From: Lethocerus indicus
Lineage: Eukaryota; Arthropoda; Insecta; Hemiptera; Belostomatidae
Assembly: GCA_019843655.1 (NCBI GenBank)
Contig: JACDQD010000009.1
Location: forward strand, 5,045,204-5,109,203
DNA: 64,000 nucleotides
Direction: 5' to 3'
Position 1 is the stretch's first letter, and each line of letters opens with the position of its first letter. A model generated the notes under the pieces. It saw only the letters and a program-made list of their open reading frames with translations, did not search any database and was not told where the DNA came from. Made by a program: the position numbers and the translations under genes. Positions 48,872 to 61,405 of this stretch are shown one piece after another.

Positions 48872-51800
48872 AGTCGGCCGGTACAGTAAAAACACCGAAA
48901 CCTGTTAGAGGAGACCGACCCCTCGCAGACTCCACTGTAACGAATCATTCCGCATACGCGCCGTAAATAACAACAGATTCTTAGACGACTGTCGTCCAAT
49001 TTCTGACGACCTGAACGTCAGGTTATAATACCAAAATTCACGAATACAGCAGTACTAAGGCAGACAATTTGACACCTTCAACATATTTATATCTTAATTA
49101 TGTAATAAAACCATTCCGTTTATATTGTGGACGGTAGAATATTTTAATTTACGGTAAATTATAGGAATGCGCGACCTGTCTCCTCCTCCCGGGAAGAGCG
49201 TCTGTCTCTTAACGGCATCGGGACACCACCTTCGGGGAACATGTTTCAAGAGAGCCGGATGTTTAGATTTTTCACATATATAAATGCTAACGGTGCCCCC
49301 CTGTCAAAGGGGAAATGCGGCGTTGCTGGCGGGTGCGTTGGCCTATAACTGTGGGCCAGGGGGGGGGACACTGGTCGCCGCTAGTAGGGCCAGTTTCCAC
49401 TGGATACCGCTTTACCCCGGGGGCTAGCCTAGCCGAGGGGGTGAGGGGAACGGACGCCTCCGTAATTCCTGGGAAACGGGAAAACAACTTTCCTCAATAT
49501 ACAATTTTCGCTTTTAAAACACTGCGGAGACATTCCCGGAGCTTTCCCGTTCGAGGAGCGTCTCATTTCGACCGGTTTGGAAACACCGGAGATCAAACTT
49601 GTTAGCATAAAGATGAAACACTGTCTACTGTTCGTCAGTTTTAAAACAAGATTCGGTTTCTCGATCCACTGCAATATGAGAACAACCGGAGGCCAATACT
49701 GTAAATTTCACTCAAAACTATCAATCAATTCCAATTTGCAACTGACAGAACACAAATTTATCCCTACTAGGAAATTATAGGGCTACATGAATATTGTGGA
49801 GTTTGTCCTGTAGGGGTCCTGCAGTGTTGAGTTCTAGGTCCGTCTGCGGTAAATGTTGGCCGCTATTTTCACGGTTGAATTTTAGTTGGCTTCAGCGGGC
49901 TCGGGGCATAAAAACCGCTCCACCTCCGCATTCCTGTGCCGGTCGCGGCCCTGTCACATGTGTGACCGGGGACTGTTGGCGAAGAAAGGGTGCTCGGTGG
50001 TGTGGTGGGGGCGTGGGGGGAGGGACGTGTCTCAGCGCTACGTTCTCTGACCCCTCGGGTTGGGACAGAAAAACGGTGGGGGGGGGGGCGAAAAAAAATA
50101 CCCCTCCTGACACGAAAATTCGCCCGAAACTGGAATTTCAATTACCGAACCGCCGGGTCAGCGGAAAGAAACGGACGTCACAAATGGAGAATCTAAGAAG
50201 AATTTCCCCCCGTCCCGCATTCTCCCGCTCACCAATATTGGACCAGCGCGGAACGCGGTGCATAAGTGCCGGCAAAAGGGCCGATATAAACTGGTTTACC
50301 CGCCGAAGATATACGCCTATCTAAATAGTTCATCTGCGGCGAGCACAATTTCTGGTGCCTTATATAAATGCGCCGGATAAATTGTGCCCGGCGACAAAGT
50401 GCCCATAATCGATTACGGCCTAACGGCGTTCGGTCGTCAGTACACGTTTCTGTACTAACCGAGCAAGCGGATACCTGAGATAATACTGAAAATAATCCCG
50501 GCGCGGAATGGACGGCTATTAAATATACATTAAATATAAGATCGAAGTTATAGTACCAGCTTAAAGAGCAATGTGATTTTTAAAATTAATATGCGCAGTC
50601 GGTTGTAGTTGCACCATAAGAATCATTGCAATAGACGTATCTTTAGAAATTCGCAAAGTGAGTCTTATTATTTAACAGAAGAATTTCTAGAAGGCTTAAT
50701 TGGTTGTTAATGTCAGTGAAGGGTTCAATTCCAAGTGTTACAACTGTAACACCCATGGTCGGTACGTCCGTTTCCCGCCTCGCTTCTCCACGCTAATCTT
50801 ATTGAAAATATAATTTTTCCATCGCATGACTACCCTTATCTCGTACCCGGACCTCCTGGAAAGTTGTTAAGCAAAATACAAATGTGATAAGTGCAAATAT
50901 GGGGTTTTCATCGGGTGTGTATCGCGAAGGCTGTCCAGAAACTTCAAAATACGCCCCAGCGGATGGGGACATTCGGACGAAATGGATACACAAGCCGGTA
51001 TAACTGAGTTTCTTTTAGGTTTTGTTTGGAAAAAAATAAATCGCCCTCAACGCCGAGAGCACAAAAAGAGGACGACGACGGTGGACGCCTGTCTCGTCCG
51101 GCCTGAAATATAATATGGCGCTTTTATTTTTTTCGAAAAATATTCCATTTTTTTTCTTATAAAATCGGCTCTACACCGTTTTTTTCCATCGCCCGTTTGA
51201 CTCGGCCTGCCAATTCGTTTCGTCCTCGGGTTAAATTGCCGATGATTCCTTATGGTCGTGGTATCCCATTTCTTCTCGCGGTATCTGCAGGAAAACGTCT
51301 GAAATTCATAAATCTCTCGGCAGGAAACAGTCGAGAAACTATTACAAGGAAATCGACTAATCCATTCCCCTTTTGCGACCGGTGTTTTTTGGTTTCTAAT
51401 GAAGATTGAATGTTCAGCCCGTAATTTTTTAACAAAAATGAATTTCAGTAATATTTCGGTAGTCACCGAATATATATTGAACGTATAAAATATAAATACA
51501 ATTATAACTTTTTATATGGCGAGAATGTGTTGAGAATCCTATACCCAGGTTGACTCTATTAATTAGCATCTAAAACCTATAGGAATTTTAATATCGTAGA
51601 AAAATTTTAATTTGTTGTTATGGAATAACGGAGAGATATAATTGAGTACTTGAGTACGGCGATAGGACACTGCAGTTTCCGAGCAGTGTTTCCACAGTGT
51701 AGCAGTCCTTGAGGTACTTAGTCTATTAAATGGATATTGGAAAAAAAATTATGTATTTTTTTCTACCTCTCGGACTTGAACGAACAGTCGCGGTCATTCA

Positions 51801-54800
51801 GTGATTTTCAATTCCCCATTCCTCAACGAAGCCGCATTTCTCGGTCCGAGATTCCAATGAAATTGTCAAAGGCTCGATAAGGCCGTAGAATGTTTTTACC
51901 GATTATCCTTTTATTTATAGTTTTTTTCATTTTTTTTAAATTTAATAACCGTCGATGGGAATCGGATAAGCGGGGAAAAATATGGTTTTCAATAATTCAA
52001 AGAGGAGTGCGACCATTAGCGTTCCTTGATCGTATTACGCCTTATACGGCGGTCGGAGGTAGGCCGTGGGCCCACTCACGTGTACGCCACTCGGTGACGT
52101 GAAAAGCCAACCGGCGACGTTTCTGCGCATGTAATACGGACCACTATTTCCATCTAATATCATATAGAACATTAACGCGGAAAATAATTAACACAATTTT
52201 CATTTTCAAATATGAAATTATAATTTCATAATAATACATAACTCTGTAACTTTCAAACATTTCTGAGGGCAAACAAATGTCCCAGTGTAAACACGTCAAG
52301 AATATATTCAATGGGTGTAATTATCCTCCATGTAATTTGTCTTCGAGATTTCTATTTTTTATCATTCTTAACTGTCATTAAGTCCTCTAGATATTGCTTA
52401 ATTTTAAACTTAAGCTCGGAATAAGGTCGCACGTGCGACTTTCTTTTACGTTTCGTGATTCACAGTTGGGTTCTCGTTACGTGAGTGTACTGCTAATGGC
52501 CAACAGTTACAGTGAACCGGACCGCGGTGGCGAGAAGCCGAAACGGGCGGTCCAAGACTATTTTCTGATTATAATTTTTTTTTTAAATCGATTTTTCTAT
52601 TGATATATCGTAAAAGTAAAAATAATTTTAATCGTTATTAAAGGGGCTATTTCTCGGTTTTCAACGTAATATATACATATATTTCTCATATGTATATATC
52701 TCAACATATCTTTCTCCCCAACGCAATGTAATTTTACTATTATACTGTTTGTTGCTAATAATCAGTCATATATGACAAATAACTTCATCACCCCCTGAAT
52801 TCCTGAATAAGATTTGCATGATTTTCAACTTTGGCTATCGGTCCCATGAATAGAAACGATGCCCCATAATTTAATTTCCTGCCTCGGACTCGTCATCTAT
52901 AAATGCATCGCGAGATTCTTCCCTCGCTGCAACTGGGAATACGGGGAAAAAAGGAAGTTGTCGCTGATGTTCAGGTGCACATTCAGACGCCTTCACAAAT
53001 GTTCACGATCTGGCGTAAAAATTTAACGCAAAAAAAAAACTGAAACGGATCGTAATGCAAATTAACGGAACGCCATTTGAGCTGGTTACGATCCTATTAA
53101 TTTAGGCGGGTTGTTCTACCGCCGGCAGGAAACTGCCGATGCGGGAAATAAACACAGGAATTCCTCCTCTTTCTTCTCTTTCTTATCTAACAGTTTGTAC
53201 CGTGTAAACAAAGCGTTATGCGGGAGGAATCGGCGGGCCGTATGCGGGAGGAGGCGTTTTGGCCCGACAAAAACTCGTTGACAGAAAATTTACCACTTCC
53301 AGTGGCGTTTACATTTCATTTTTCTCTAAATCAACCCGCAACGTATCACAATCAATTTTAATTCGGTTTTACCCAAATGAACGGATTTTCTAAAGTTCAG
53401 TGTCCGTAGATCTAGGCGAATCTGAATTGTTGAAAATGAAAATCTATCGATAACCGGATTATAGCGATAGCACCAAGTCGGTTGGTGAAACACTGTGATC
53501 GTTCGTTCTGGAAAATCGGTTACACTACTAAAAAATATTACGATATAAGTCATAACACTGTTAACCGATTCCAATATTTCATGACTTAAACCCGACAGCG
53601 TTAATTTTTAAGCAGTATTTCTTTTATTTTCTCATGTATTCATGACATATTCACTTCAGGTAAAATTCTGAGAGCGCGGTGATTTTTCCCCCACTCTACT
53701 GCTTGAGTGGGGGGAGAGTATAATTTATGAAATGAAGGTGAAAAATAAATAAAAAATTAATTATCAACAGTAAACAATATTATTGATGTTGAAGTAGCAC
53801 TAGCAACAAATATCCTTGAGTTCGCACATCCTTTTCATGAGGACGTCAGGAGTTACCGTGGGATGGTGTGTCTGATTCGGGAATGGAATTTGTTTTATAT
53901 TGTACTGCAAGGTCATGGGATTTTTTAAATTTTCATTTCTATATTTACTTTTTCTTATAATTCTTCGGAGAAAACACGGAAGGTAGAGTGAAGTTCGGCC
54001 CGTTCCGAGTTCTGCTTGGGAACTTTTCTTGGGAGTTTTCGGGATGAGGGGATGAGGCGGGAGGAGGGGTCGTCTCTTTTATTTATACGGCGATTTAAAT
54101 TTCGAAGGAGGCTTTCCCTTCCTGGGGCCGGAGCCAAGAGAACACGTTGGCCTCCCCCGACGTCTGAGACGGGGGTCGCCCGTGACTCATTTCCTGACCG
54201 TAGCGCGCCTCGCCGAGGCCGGCTTAGTTGTAATTCAACTCTTCAACTTAGCGCGCACTTCGCGCCGCCGTCAAGTATCCATCGCCCCAAGTAGGAAGAG
54301 GCGAAGGGAGGGGAAAAAAAAATTCACTTCGGAAAAACAGGGCCGGTTTTCCCCCCACTGGTGTCGCATTCTCCGACTACCTGGGACATTTCCGGGCCCC
54401 GGCCGCTGTTCGCGGAAACCCGCGTCAGCTTCTCAGTTTCTTCCTAGAGTATATTTGTAATTCAGAATTCCTTCAGAGATAAATCTAAATATAGTCTGAA
54501 AATTTATGCGGGATTATAGAAACGTTTTTCTTAATATAGTCAGCTCAAACAATGTAAGATTTATTAGATTTGTGTATCCTGAACTATGATATATTTGAAA
54601 CTTTAAATGCATTAACGTTCATTCAGTAAGTCTATAATGTTACATAATTAGTTTCGTAAGGAAGAGCCGAAATCCTTCGAGTTGTAGCCTACAAATTATA
54701 TCTCGTCCTAATTGACTCATGAGGACCGTTACCCCGTTAATTTAGACCTAAATGATGTACCTCCGGACAATAGGCTTATGTTATTTTCGAATTTGAGAAA

Positions 54801-57448
54801 ATCGACGAATAGGAATATTTTTCTTTTGAGTATTTCCCGAAGAGGTATCGGAAAATCGTTTCCGGTACACGTACGAATAAGAAGAGATCGACAGTTGTCA
54901 GTGGCAAAACGCCGGAAGTTTCATTCGGCCCGATCATGGCCTAAGCGTCGTTCCCCGGGGGTCTGTTTTTCTCGAAACGAGATTGAATATCGAATTTAAC
55001 CGCACGACCGGATCACTTGAGCGTGAATCGCGCGTGACATCCCCCATCCGGGCGGACGATCGCTCGAACCGAGCCCGTTTTAAAACCGCTCCTCTATTCT
55101 AATAACATTACGATTACACCCTGTAATTACACAATTAAACGCTACACCTCGTTCGTTCGCCCATTGTAAACCTTCCTTATCTTGTTTTCCCATTGCTATT
55201 ATATACGAGTATCGCTGGAGATTTATTTCAGCCAGATTTATTTCATTGTGCGTAACAAGTTCCAATTAAAGTGGGGGAGGTTGAGCGGCTTAGGCCAGCT
55301 AGACGAGTCGTACAAAAGGGAAATTCAAAGATAATATATTGCAGAACCATTTTCAGTTGTCCAATTAGAAGTCAAGTTTCTATGAAACACGAGGGAACCT
55401 AATAAGCCTCCACTCTGGCTACTTTGCGATTATTCAATTAGTGAATTCGATATCTTATATTATTAGTCGAATTTAATTGCGTTTTTATCAAGTTCCTCTG
55501 ATTTGATGAGCCCGTAAATGAAACGAATAAACCGAGTTTGACACACTTGGTCTAGACCGGAAGAGTTGAAACTAGCTTAAGACCGAATTGGTCGATATAA
55601 ACACTATCGCAAGAGTGATCAAGTTCAAAACGTGTTTCAATTTTCCTCCAGCCGCCGACTTCAAAACTGTTCAGCAAATTGATTCCGGGCAAATAATAAA
55701 GCCTTTATATGACTTGCCGTTCGCCTGCCGGCGGAATATACAGTCGCGACGGTACTCGGGGCATAGCCGGGGGGATGTTCGTTCTCTCTAAGCAGCGAAT
55801 TCCGATACGATTGAAATTCAATTCCGCGCCGAATTCGCCGTTCAAAGAGAAGTGTCGGTGTGGGAGGGGCGGGGTAAGCCAAATACTAAATGTGTTAACG
55901 CCGCGGGGAGCTCGGCTAACTGCGCCTCCCAACTGCATTACGCTAGGCAGGGCGGAATTGCGCAACACAGTGATATATATCTATATCTATATATATAGAC
56001 CGTCAACATCGTAGCTACTGAAATTATCCGTTTCCCTCTGTCTGCTAATGGTTGGCGGTGGGGGGTTGAGGAACAGAAGTTAGGCCGGCGGTGCGCAGGG
56101 TCGGGGCCCTACCGCCCGCCTAACTACCGCAAATGGGTTTAATTTTCCCCAGGCACTTGGAATTCACGCCCCTTGAATTTAATCGCTCCGGGATCAAACA
56201 ATGACGCGCGCCGACCCGGGGTAGAACTTTCGCGAGACGGGGTTGTTGTGTAAAAAAATGACGAAAAATTCTGAGTGATCCGAGGAAAGTGCAGAAATGA
56301 GTGCACCGTTGGCAACCGACCTGCGAAAACAGAAACGAAAAATACATCAATGATACAGTAATTTTCTACGTAGTCACTTTATGAGATCAGAAGTCCGGGA
56401 ATTGGCTCGAGAAACTTTATTGATGTGAAATATCCGGGACTTGGTATGTGGCTTAGAATGGAATCGATTAGGTGAATAAGCGCCAAAAGATTAGGAGTAA
56501 CTAGCGCAAATTAATGCCTCCCAAGTGAAATGAATTCCACGTTTTTGTGACGGATTTCGAATCTCGATTTCACAATTGTAGTAAGATCACAGATGTATCG
56601 AACTTTCGCAAAAGTCTCACGCTCATATTTTTATTTTGAAGTGTATACACATTTTTCGTTACCCTGTTTCGTTAATTGTAATTTCTTCTGTTAGGCTGAA
56701 TATACTTTTTTAATATCTAAATTGTTTTATTTTCTTATTTTTTGGGTAGGAGAAATCGGGTTTGAAATAAGAAATATTTTCTGCAATCTTTTGGGTCAAT
56801 TTTCAGCAGGCTAATGCTCTCATTTGACAAAGGGTTTATGCAGACCCTTCAATATTGAAATTTGTTGTGAAAATTAATATATGATCGAGTATTTCACAAA
56901 TCTTATTATTTCACAAAATTTCAAGCCGAAGTATATATTCCTTATAACAAATATTGAATAGATAAGAATAATTAAGTTCAACACATCATTTATCCGATAG
57001 CCGAGGATTTTCTAAATTGATTAATTTTCCTACGAACATCTAATTTAATTGATAAGATCACCTCGGCAAGGAGGATGTTGTTACTCCACATACGCTAATG
57101 ACCGTTCATTCTTGCTTCGAATATTGCTTTAATTAAATTTGATATTATCTTATGTGGCTTGATAACTAGCCGGTCTTATCTGCAGGCGAAATATACACCT
57201 CAATTCATCAAATTCGTTCTCGTCTTTAGCCGGAGTAGATTCTCAGTATACGGTCGCCAGCCTGATTACTCGTTCCCTCACTATTTTTCTGCCTATTATT
57301 CTACTGATTAAAGCGAGAATTATTATTTTCCAGCAGGATCCCGCAGTCGATTGAGTTTCGTCCGGAAGCGACGCCGTGGACGGTTCGGAGGCGCTGTCGT
57401 CTCCCACCCTCCTCCCCCCGGGCAAGAAGAGACATCGCGGAACATAAA
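48872..57448. other. Long non-coding stretch
   Basis: No supported gene over about 8.6 kb. The 176-codon frame at 49794-50324 is GC-rich, arginine/glycine-rich and overlaps minus-strand frames. The frame at 54712-54999 has a somewhat natural composition but no family and no clear splice edges. A perfect TATA-type hairpin (ATATACATAT with ATATGTATAT) lies at 52671-52697, and ATGCGGGAGGA occurs twice near 53.22-53.25 kb. Confidence 0.5.
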
Positions 57449-57468
57449 AGAGAGAGAGAGAGAGAGAC
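57449..57468. repeat. Short GA microsatellite
   Basis: A GA tract of about 20 bp in a purine-rich context. Confidence 0.9.
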
Positions 57469-57710
57469 ACAAAAATGGAACCTTTTTTCCTTTTCCTGTG
57501 TGCGCCCCAACCGGGGGTTCGTTTGTCGAAGGAACAGATCGATATATTTCTAACACTGGACACAGGTGGTGTAGGCAGTGTACAATTGTAGTGTAAAATG
57601 CTTTTAACATATTTTGTGTGAGCGTGAAATAATTACATACATGTAAATGGCAACTTCACTATTTTGTATAACAGAAAAAAAATGTAATGTAATTAATATT
57701 ACTAACTGCG

Positions 57711-57757
57711 TATAAATATAAATAAATAAATATATATATATATATAAATATATATTA
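57711..57757. repeat. TA-rich microsatellite
   Basis: AAAT and TA units, about 46 bp, in AT-rich surroundings. Confidence 0.85.
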
Positions 57758-60509
57758 TAAATGTTTTTCATGAAAAGTGTATAACAGAAATAAAGCAATA
57801 CTTATCACTTTACTTTTGTGTGTATATCTTGATATTCCTTCATAGCACAGTGATAATATCAATTCAGTATCTAACAAAAAATTACGGTATGTAACTTGAA
57901 AAATTACGGACTGCAATTAGTAAACGAAAGTTTAATTTTTTCTAATTTCAATTTAGAAGTTATAACGAATTTTATCTTAAAAAGTACCTAAAGCAGCTGG
58001 AATTATACAGATAATATAAATCTTTTAGTTAAAATATGTTTCAAGTTTCAAGGAATGTTCAAGGAACGAGATTTTTTTTACTCGAAAGGAAACGAAATGA
58101 TTTTTGGTTTTGCAAAAGAAAACTACTAGCCTAACGCGGTGGTTTTTTGATATACCTTTTTCTGAAAGTAGAAGCAAGCAAAACAAACAACGGTCTATTG
58201 ATAAACGCTAAGAACATCCGGGTAGGAAGTGGCGGCCTATCGAACTGGCGGTGGCGATACGCGATACCGCCGCCAGCTTATATTGGTTTATCGGTAAGTG
58301 TTCGGCCACGAATGAAACTATCTTCAGAGTTATGACTTCCGCGTTTGTACTTCATAACTTTGTAAGTTATCGCTCCCGTCCGTATTTCCACTGCTCCGGA
58401 ATTCCACCGCGATTTTCAAATTGTGTCAGTACCCTCCGATCGTAGATTGGGACGCGCGAAAAAGGGGTAAAATGAATTGAACGACCAGTAAATACGGACA
58501 GCATTATGATTGGAACTGTTGTAAATCTTCTTATGAATCCATAACAAAATGCGACACTATAAGCAAAAGACCGAATTAACAGAGCCTAAAAAGGTGCCAT
58601 ATACATTTTTACTATACGGATTTCTCTGGATGAACGCATTGCAAATGCGCGTGAAAAATATACACTTTGGAACAGTGTTTCTGTTTTGGTTTGTTAATTT
58701 TTACCACGGCCCATATTCTGTGCCATAAGTCTCTCTTTACTGGTGATTAATTTTGCATACTCTTCTTATTACTTGAGCTACAAATACAAATGCTTTATTT
58801 TTCTATAAATATAGACAGAATATTGTAGAAAATATAAAACTTTTGTTTAAAACATGCGTACCGGCCCAACCAGCTTCACCACTTTTTGGTTTCAACAGAA
58901 AATTGGTGGAAGGATGTTCCAAATCGCTCATGGACCCCATTCAAGTTTCCTATTAACTTCATTAATTGATATTTGTAAATAAATATTGAAATAATTTCGC
59001 GCTCTTCTTTATCTAAACCTATTGTATAACCTAAACAACTATATACAATAATTTCCTTCTTGTATTCCAACTTTGGACTCTTCATATCTTACTACAATAA
59101 ATTGCTATTCCAAGTCAGTCGATTACTCAATTAATAGAATAATTGGCTAATATTTAATGCTTCCTTCTCCGGAAGGCTCCCTAGGGCCGGGTCCCATCGC
59201 CTTTCCCGGCGCGTCCTTGCACTTCGGACCACCGACCTTTCCCAGTCAATGGGCCACCATTACTTAGGCCATTACTTACAAGCCGGCTTAGAGATAATCA
59301 CGATCCGACCGTTTTTCATAGCCGGTTTCCTCCGCCGTCCCGTCCGTTCTACGGCCAAATAACCTTTTATCGTATTTAACGTCGTTTACAGACTCCAAGT
59401 GGGAGCGACACGATTTTACAATTTGTAGGAAACCTTCCGTCTCAGCCGTTCTGAAGGAAGTCAGGTGCCGACGTCTGGGAGGAATAATGGAAATTGCGCA
59501 ATTTTAAATACCCTTTTAAATAGCCTTTTATAACAACCTGCGTGTGTATTTATTCAAAGTCGAGTCCGCAATGTGAGAACATAATATTTTTTTTTTCAAA
59601 TCACTTCCATTAAAACGTATTCTGGAAGTCGCGCTGTTTATTATTATTTTTTTCGCGCAAATAAATATCGAGCATTAGACGCGAGGTGAATATTAAAACG
59701 GCAGGTTCAGCCTCCACTTTAGCCCGTTTGCGATGTTGGGAGTGGTCACACCTATTAGCGGACTTTTTTTTAAATTCAGCATTTCCTGTATAAGTTTATT
59801 TTGTATCCTGTGTTATGTAGTCAGATTATAATTCACAGATTTTCAGATCACTGTGAAAAAATATTTCTCCAATAAGCGGTGCGATGCTATATTATTATTA
59901 GATTTGTTTTGAAGCCATTCCTGTAAATCCCAAGCCCGTCATCCTTGTGATTCCAGTCTGTATTTTATTAAATATCTTAATAAATTAATTCCTGTAAATA
60001 ATCGCTAACATAAACTTATTACACGCTGTTCATTAGCAGCACAACGGGCTAACTTTCTGTACTCAATACGGTCCGTTGCACCCCTATTGGGAACGGCGAT
60101 CCTTCACGGCGCCCCCAACATAAATCGCTTATGCCCGAAGGGGTTTCTCGGGCAATTTTCTCGAGGAATGAAACAAGGGTAAAACACTAATGTAAGAGGG
60201 CGGTAGGCCCGAGATGACTGTCATACCGCCTAGCGTGTCCCTTCGCATAAGAACAGCTGTAGCTTGACAAACAGCCGTGCAGACCGGCCGTGTCCTGTCT
60301 TCTGTCGGTATTTCATTTCACATACCCCTCTTCTATTATAGAAAGAAAAATGTTTAATATCTACAACTTGTTCTTTCGCTTGATGTACATCCCAGTATAC
60401 CTGTTACAAAGTATGTGTTTCCACGTGAACTAATCGTACTGGAATTCGTCTGCTCGTTTTCTAAATAATCCTCATATAACCCTAGACTGTTAAATACATT
60501 TAAATTATC
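57758..60509. other. Non-coding stretch
   Basis: AT-rich with a few GC-rich patches. No gene or RNA recognised. The block at 58147-58335 shows a donor-like TCGGTAAGT, but its frame has no family features. Confidence 0.5.
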
Positions 60510-60718
60510 TTAGATTTCCTGTGTTTTTGTCTCCTATCGCTGGTTTGGTCTTTTGCTAGACCGGTTTCGGCTGCTCGCCATCTTCGCTTCGACATCCTCA
60601 CTACACTCTAACCGTCACTCGCACTGCGAAAGACCAAAGCAGCGAGATGAGATAGAAACACACGAAATCTACGGTATTCCAACCTCTCGCAAACCACAAA
60701 AGAGGTATTCTACACTAA
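60510..60718. mobile_element. Fold-back repeat element carrying a hammerhead relic
   Basis: The left arm (about 60513-60557: GATTTCCTGTG, GTCTCC, ATCGCTGGTTTGGTC, TTTTGC) is mirrored by the right arm (about 60627-60673: GCGAAAGACCAAAGCAGCGA, GATGAGATAG, CACGAAATC). The loop between the arms holds the hammerhead relic. The right arm continues into CTACGGTATTCC...AGGTATTC, which is repeated at 42.51-42.59 kb. This looks like a small non-autonomous element whose ends are inverted copies of the ribozyme's 3' flank; its exact limits are uncertain. Confidence 0.55.
60553..60590 (-). repeat. Degraded hammerhead-ribozyme copy
   Basis: Identical to the 34.65-kb copy from GAAGATGG through GCC, GAAACCGGTC and TAG. 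However, C3 and U4 of the core are changed (GCGAAGA instead of CTGAAGA), and the 5' strand of stem I is lost (GTCGAA). Cleavage is not expected. Confidence 0.65.
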
Positions 60719-61251
60719 ACTATATTAATTTCAGCTAGGAAACTAATTATAATTTATTGTACAACATGTTTTGGGATATTAGTGTCGAGCATATAAAATG
60801 AAATCTGTAAACTCTCGGCCAATCGCTCGACTCGTTTTTCTTTATTTAAGGAAAAAGCGAAGGAGGCTAATTTCCAGATAATTCGGTTCCAGCCGAGTCC
60901 GCGGGCGAAATTCGCTCCTGTTGCATAAATGGAAAAAGTTTCTATTTTCGAAGCGGAAAAGAAGAAATCGTCCGCGTCTCGGCCAACAAGTTCCCCCCAT
61001 TCCGGGGACTTTCCCATACTTCTTGCTGGCCCGCGAATCAAGTCCTCACCCCCCCCCCTCCACCAACCCCCGCGAAGTCCTTCCCCCGTCCATATTGGCA
61101 GTTATAAAAAATGATATCCGGTTCGAAAATCGGTGCCAAAACGTCTACCGGTATGCTGTTGATTTCGTTCGCGGCCAATTGATATTCGGAGTATGTACGC
61201 CGGCGTCTGGCGCGCTAAGCTCGGTCTGGACTTTCGTTGATATTTTGCCAC
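60719..61251. other. Non-coding stretch
   Basis: C-rich and A-rich patches. The 168-codon frame at 60921-61427 spans a C-run, the CAA repeat and two hairpins, and is not accepted as a gene. Confidence 0.45.
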
Positions 61252-61273
61252 GACAACAACAACAACAACAACT
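61252..61273. repeat. CAA trinucleotide repeat
   Basis: CAA units, about 22 bp, encoding a short glutamine run in one frame. Confidence 0.85.
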
Positions 61274-61360
61274 TCTGGGCCACAATATTTTCAGCGGTTT
61301 GGTCCAATATTTTCAGCAATATGTCAACGGAGAGATCTACGGGCACCTAGGCATGCGAAG

Positions 61361-61405
61361 CATAGTGAATCACACTATGGATACACCCACGTTGCAGATG
61401 TATCC
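61361..61405. repeat. Two abutting hairpins
   Basis: CATAGTG (61361-61367) pairs with CACTATG (61373-61379). GGATACA (61379-61385) pairs with TGTATCC (61399-61405). The two stems share one base. On the minus strand CTGATGA directly precedes the second hairpin, but no GAAA box follows it. Confidence 0.6.

Noticed and set aside
49794..50324. 176-codon plus-strand open frame
   Set aside because: GC-rich, arginine/glycine/proline-biased, with overlapping open frames on the opposite strand and no family resemblance.
54712..54999. 95-codon plus-strand frame with fairly natural composition
   Set aside because: A donor-like AGAG|GTATCG exists inside it but no good acceptor, and no family is recognised.
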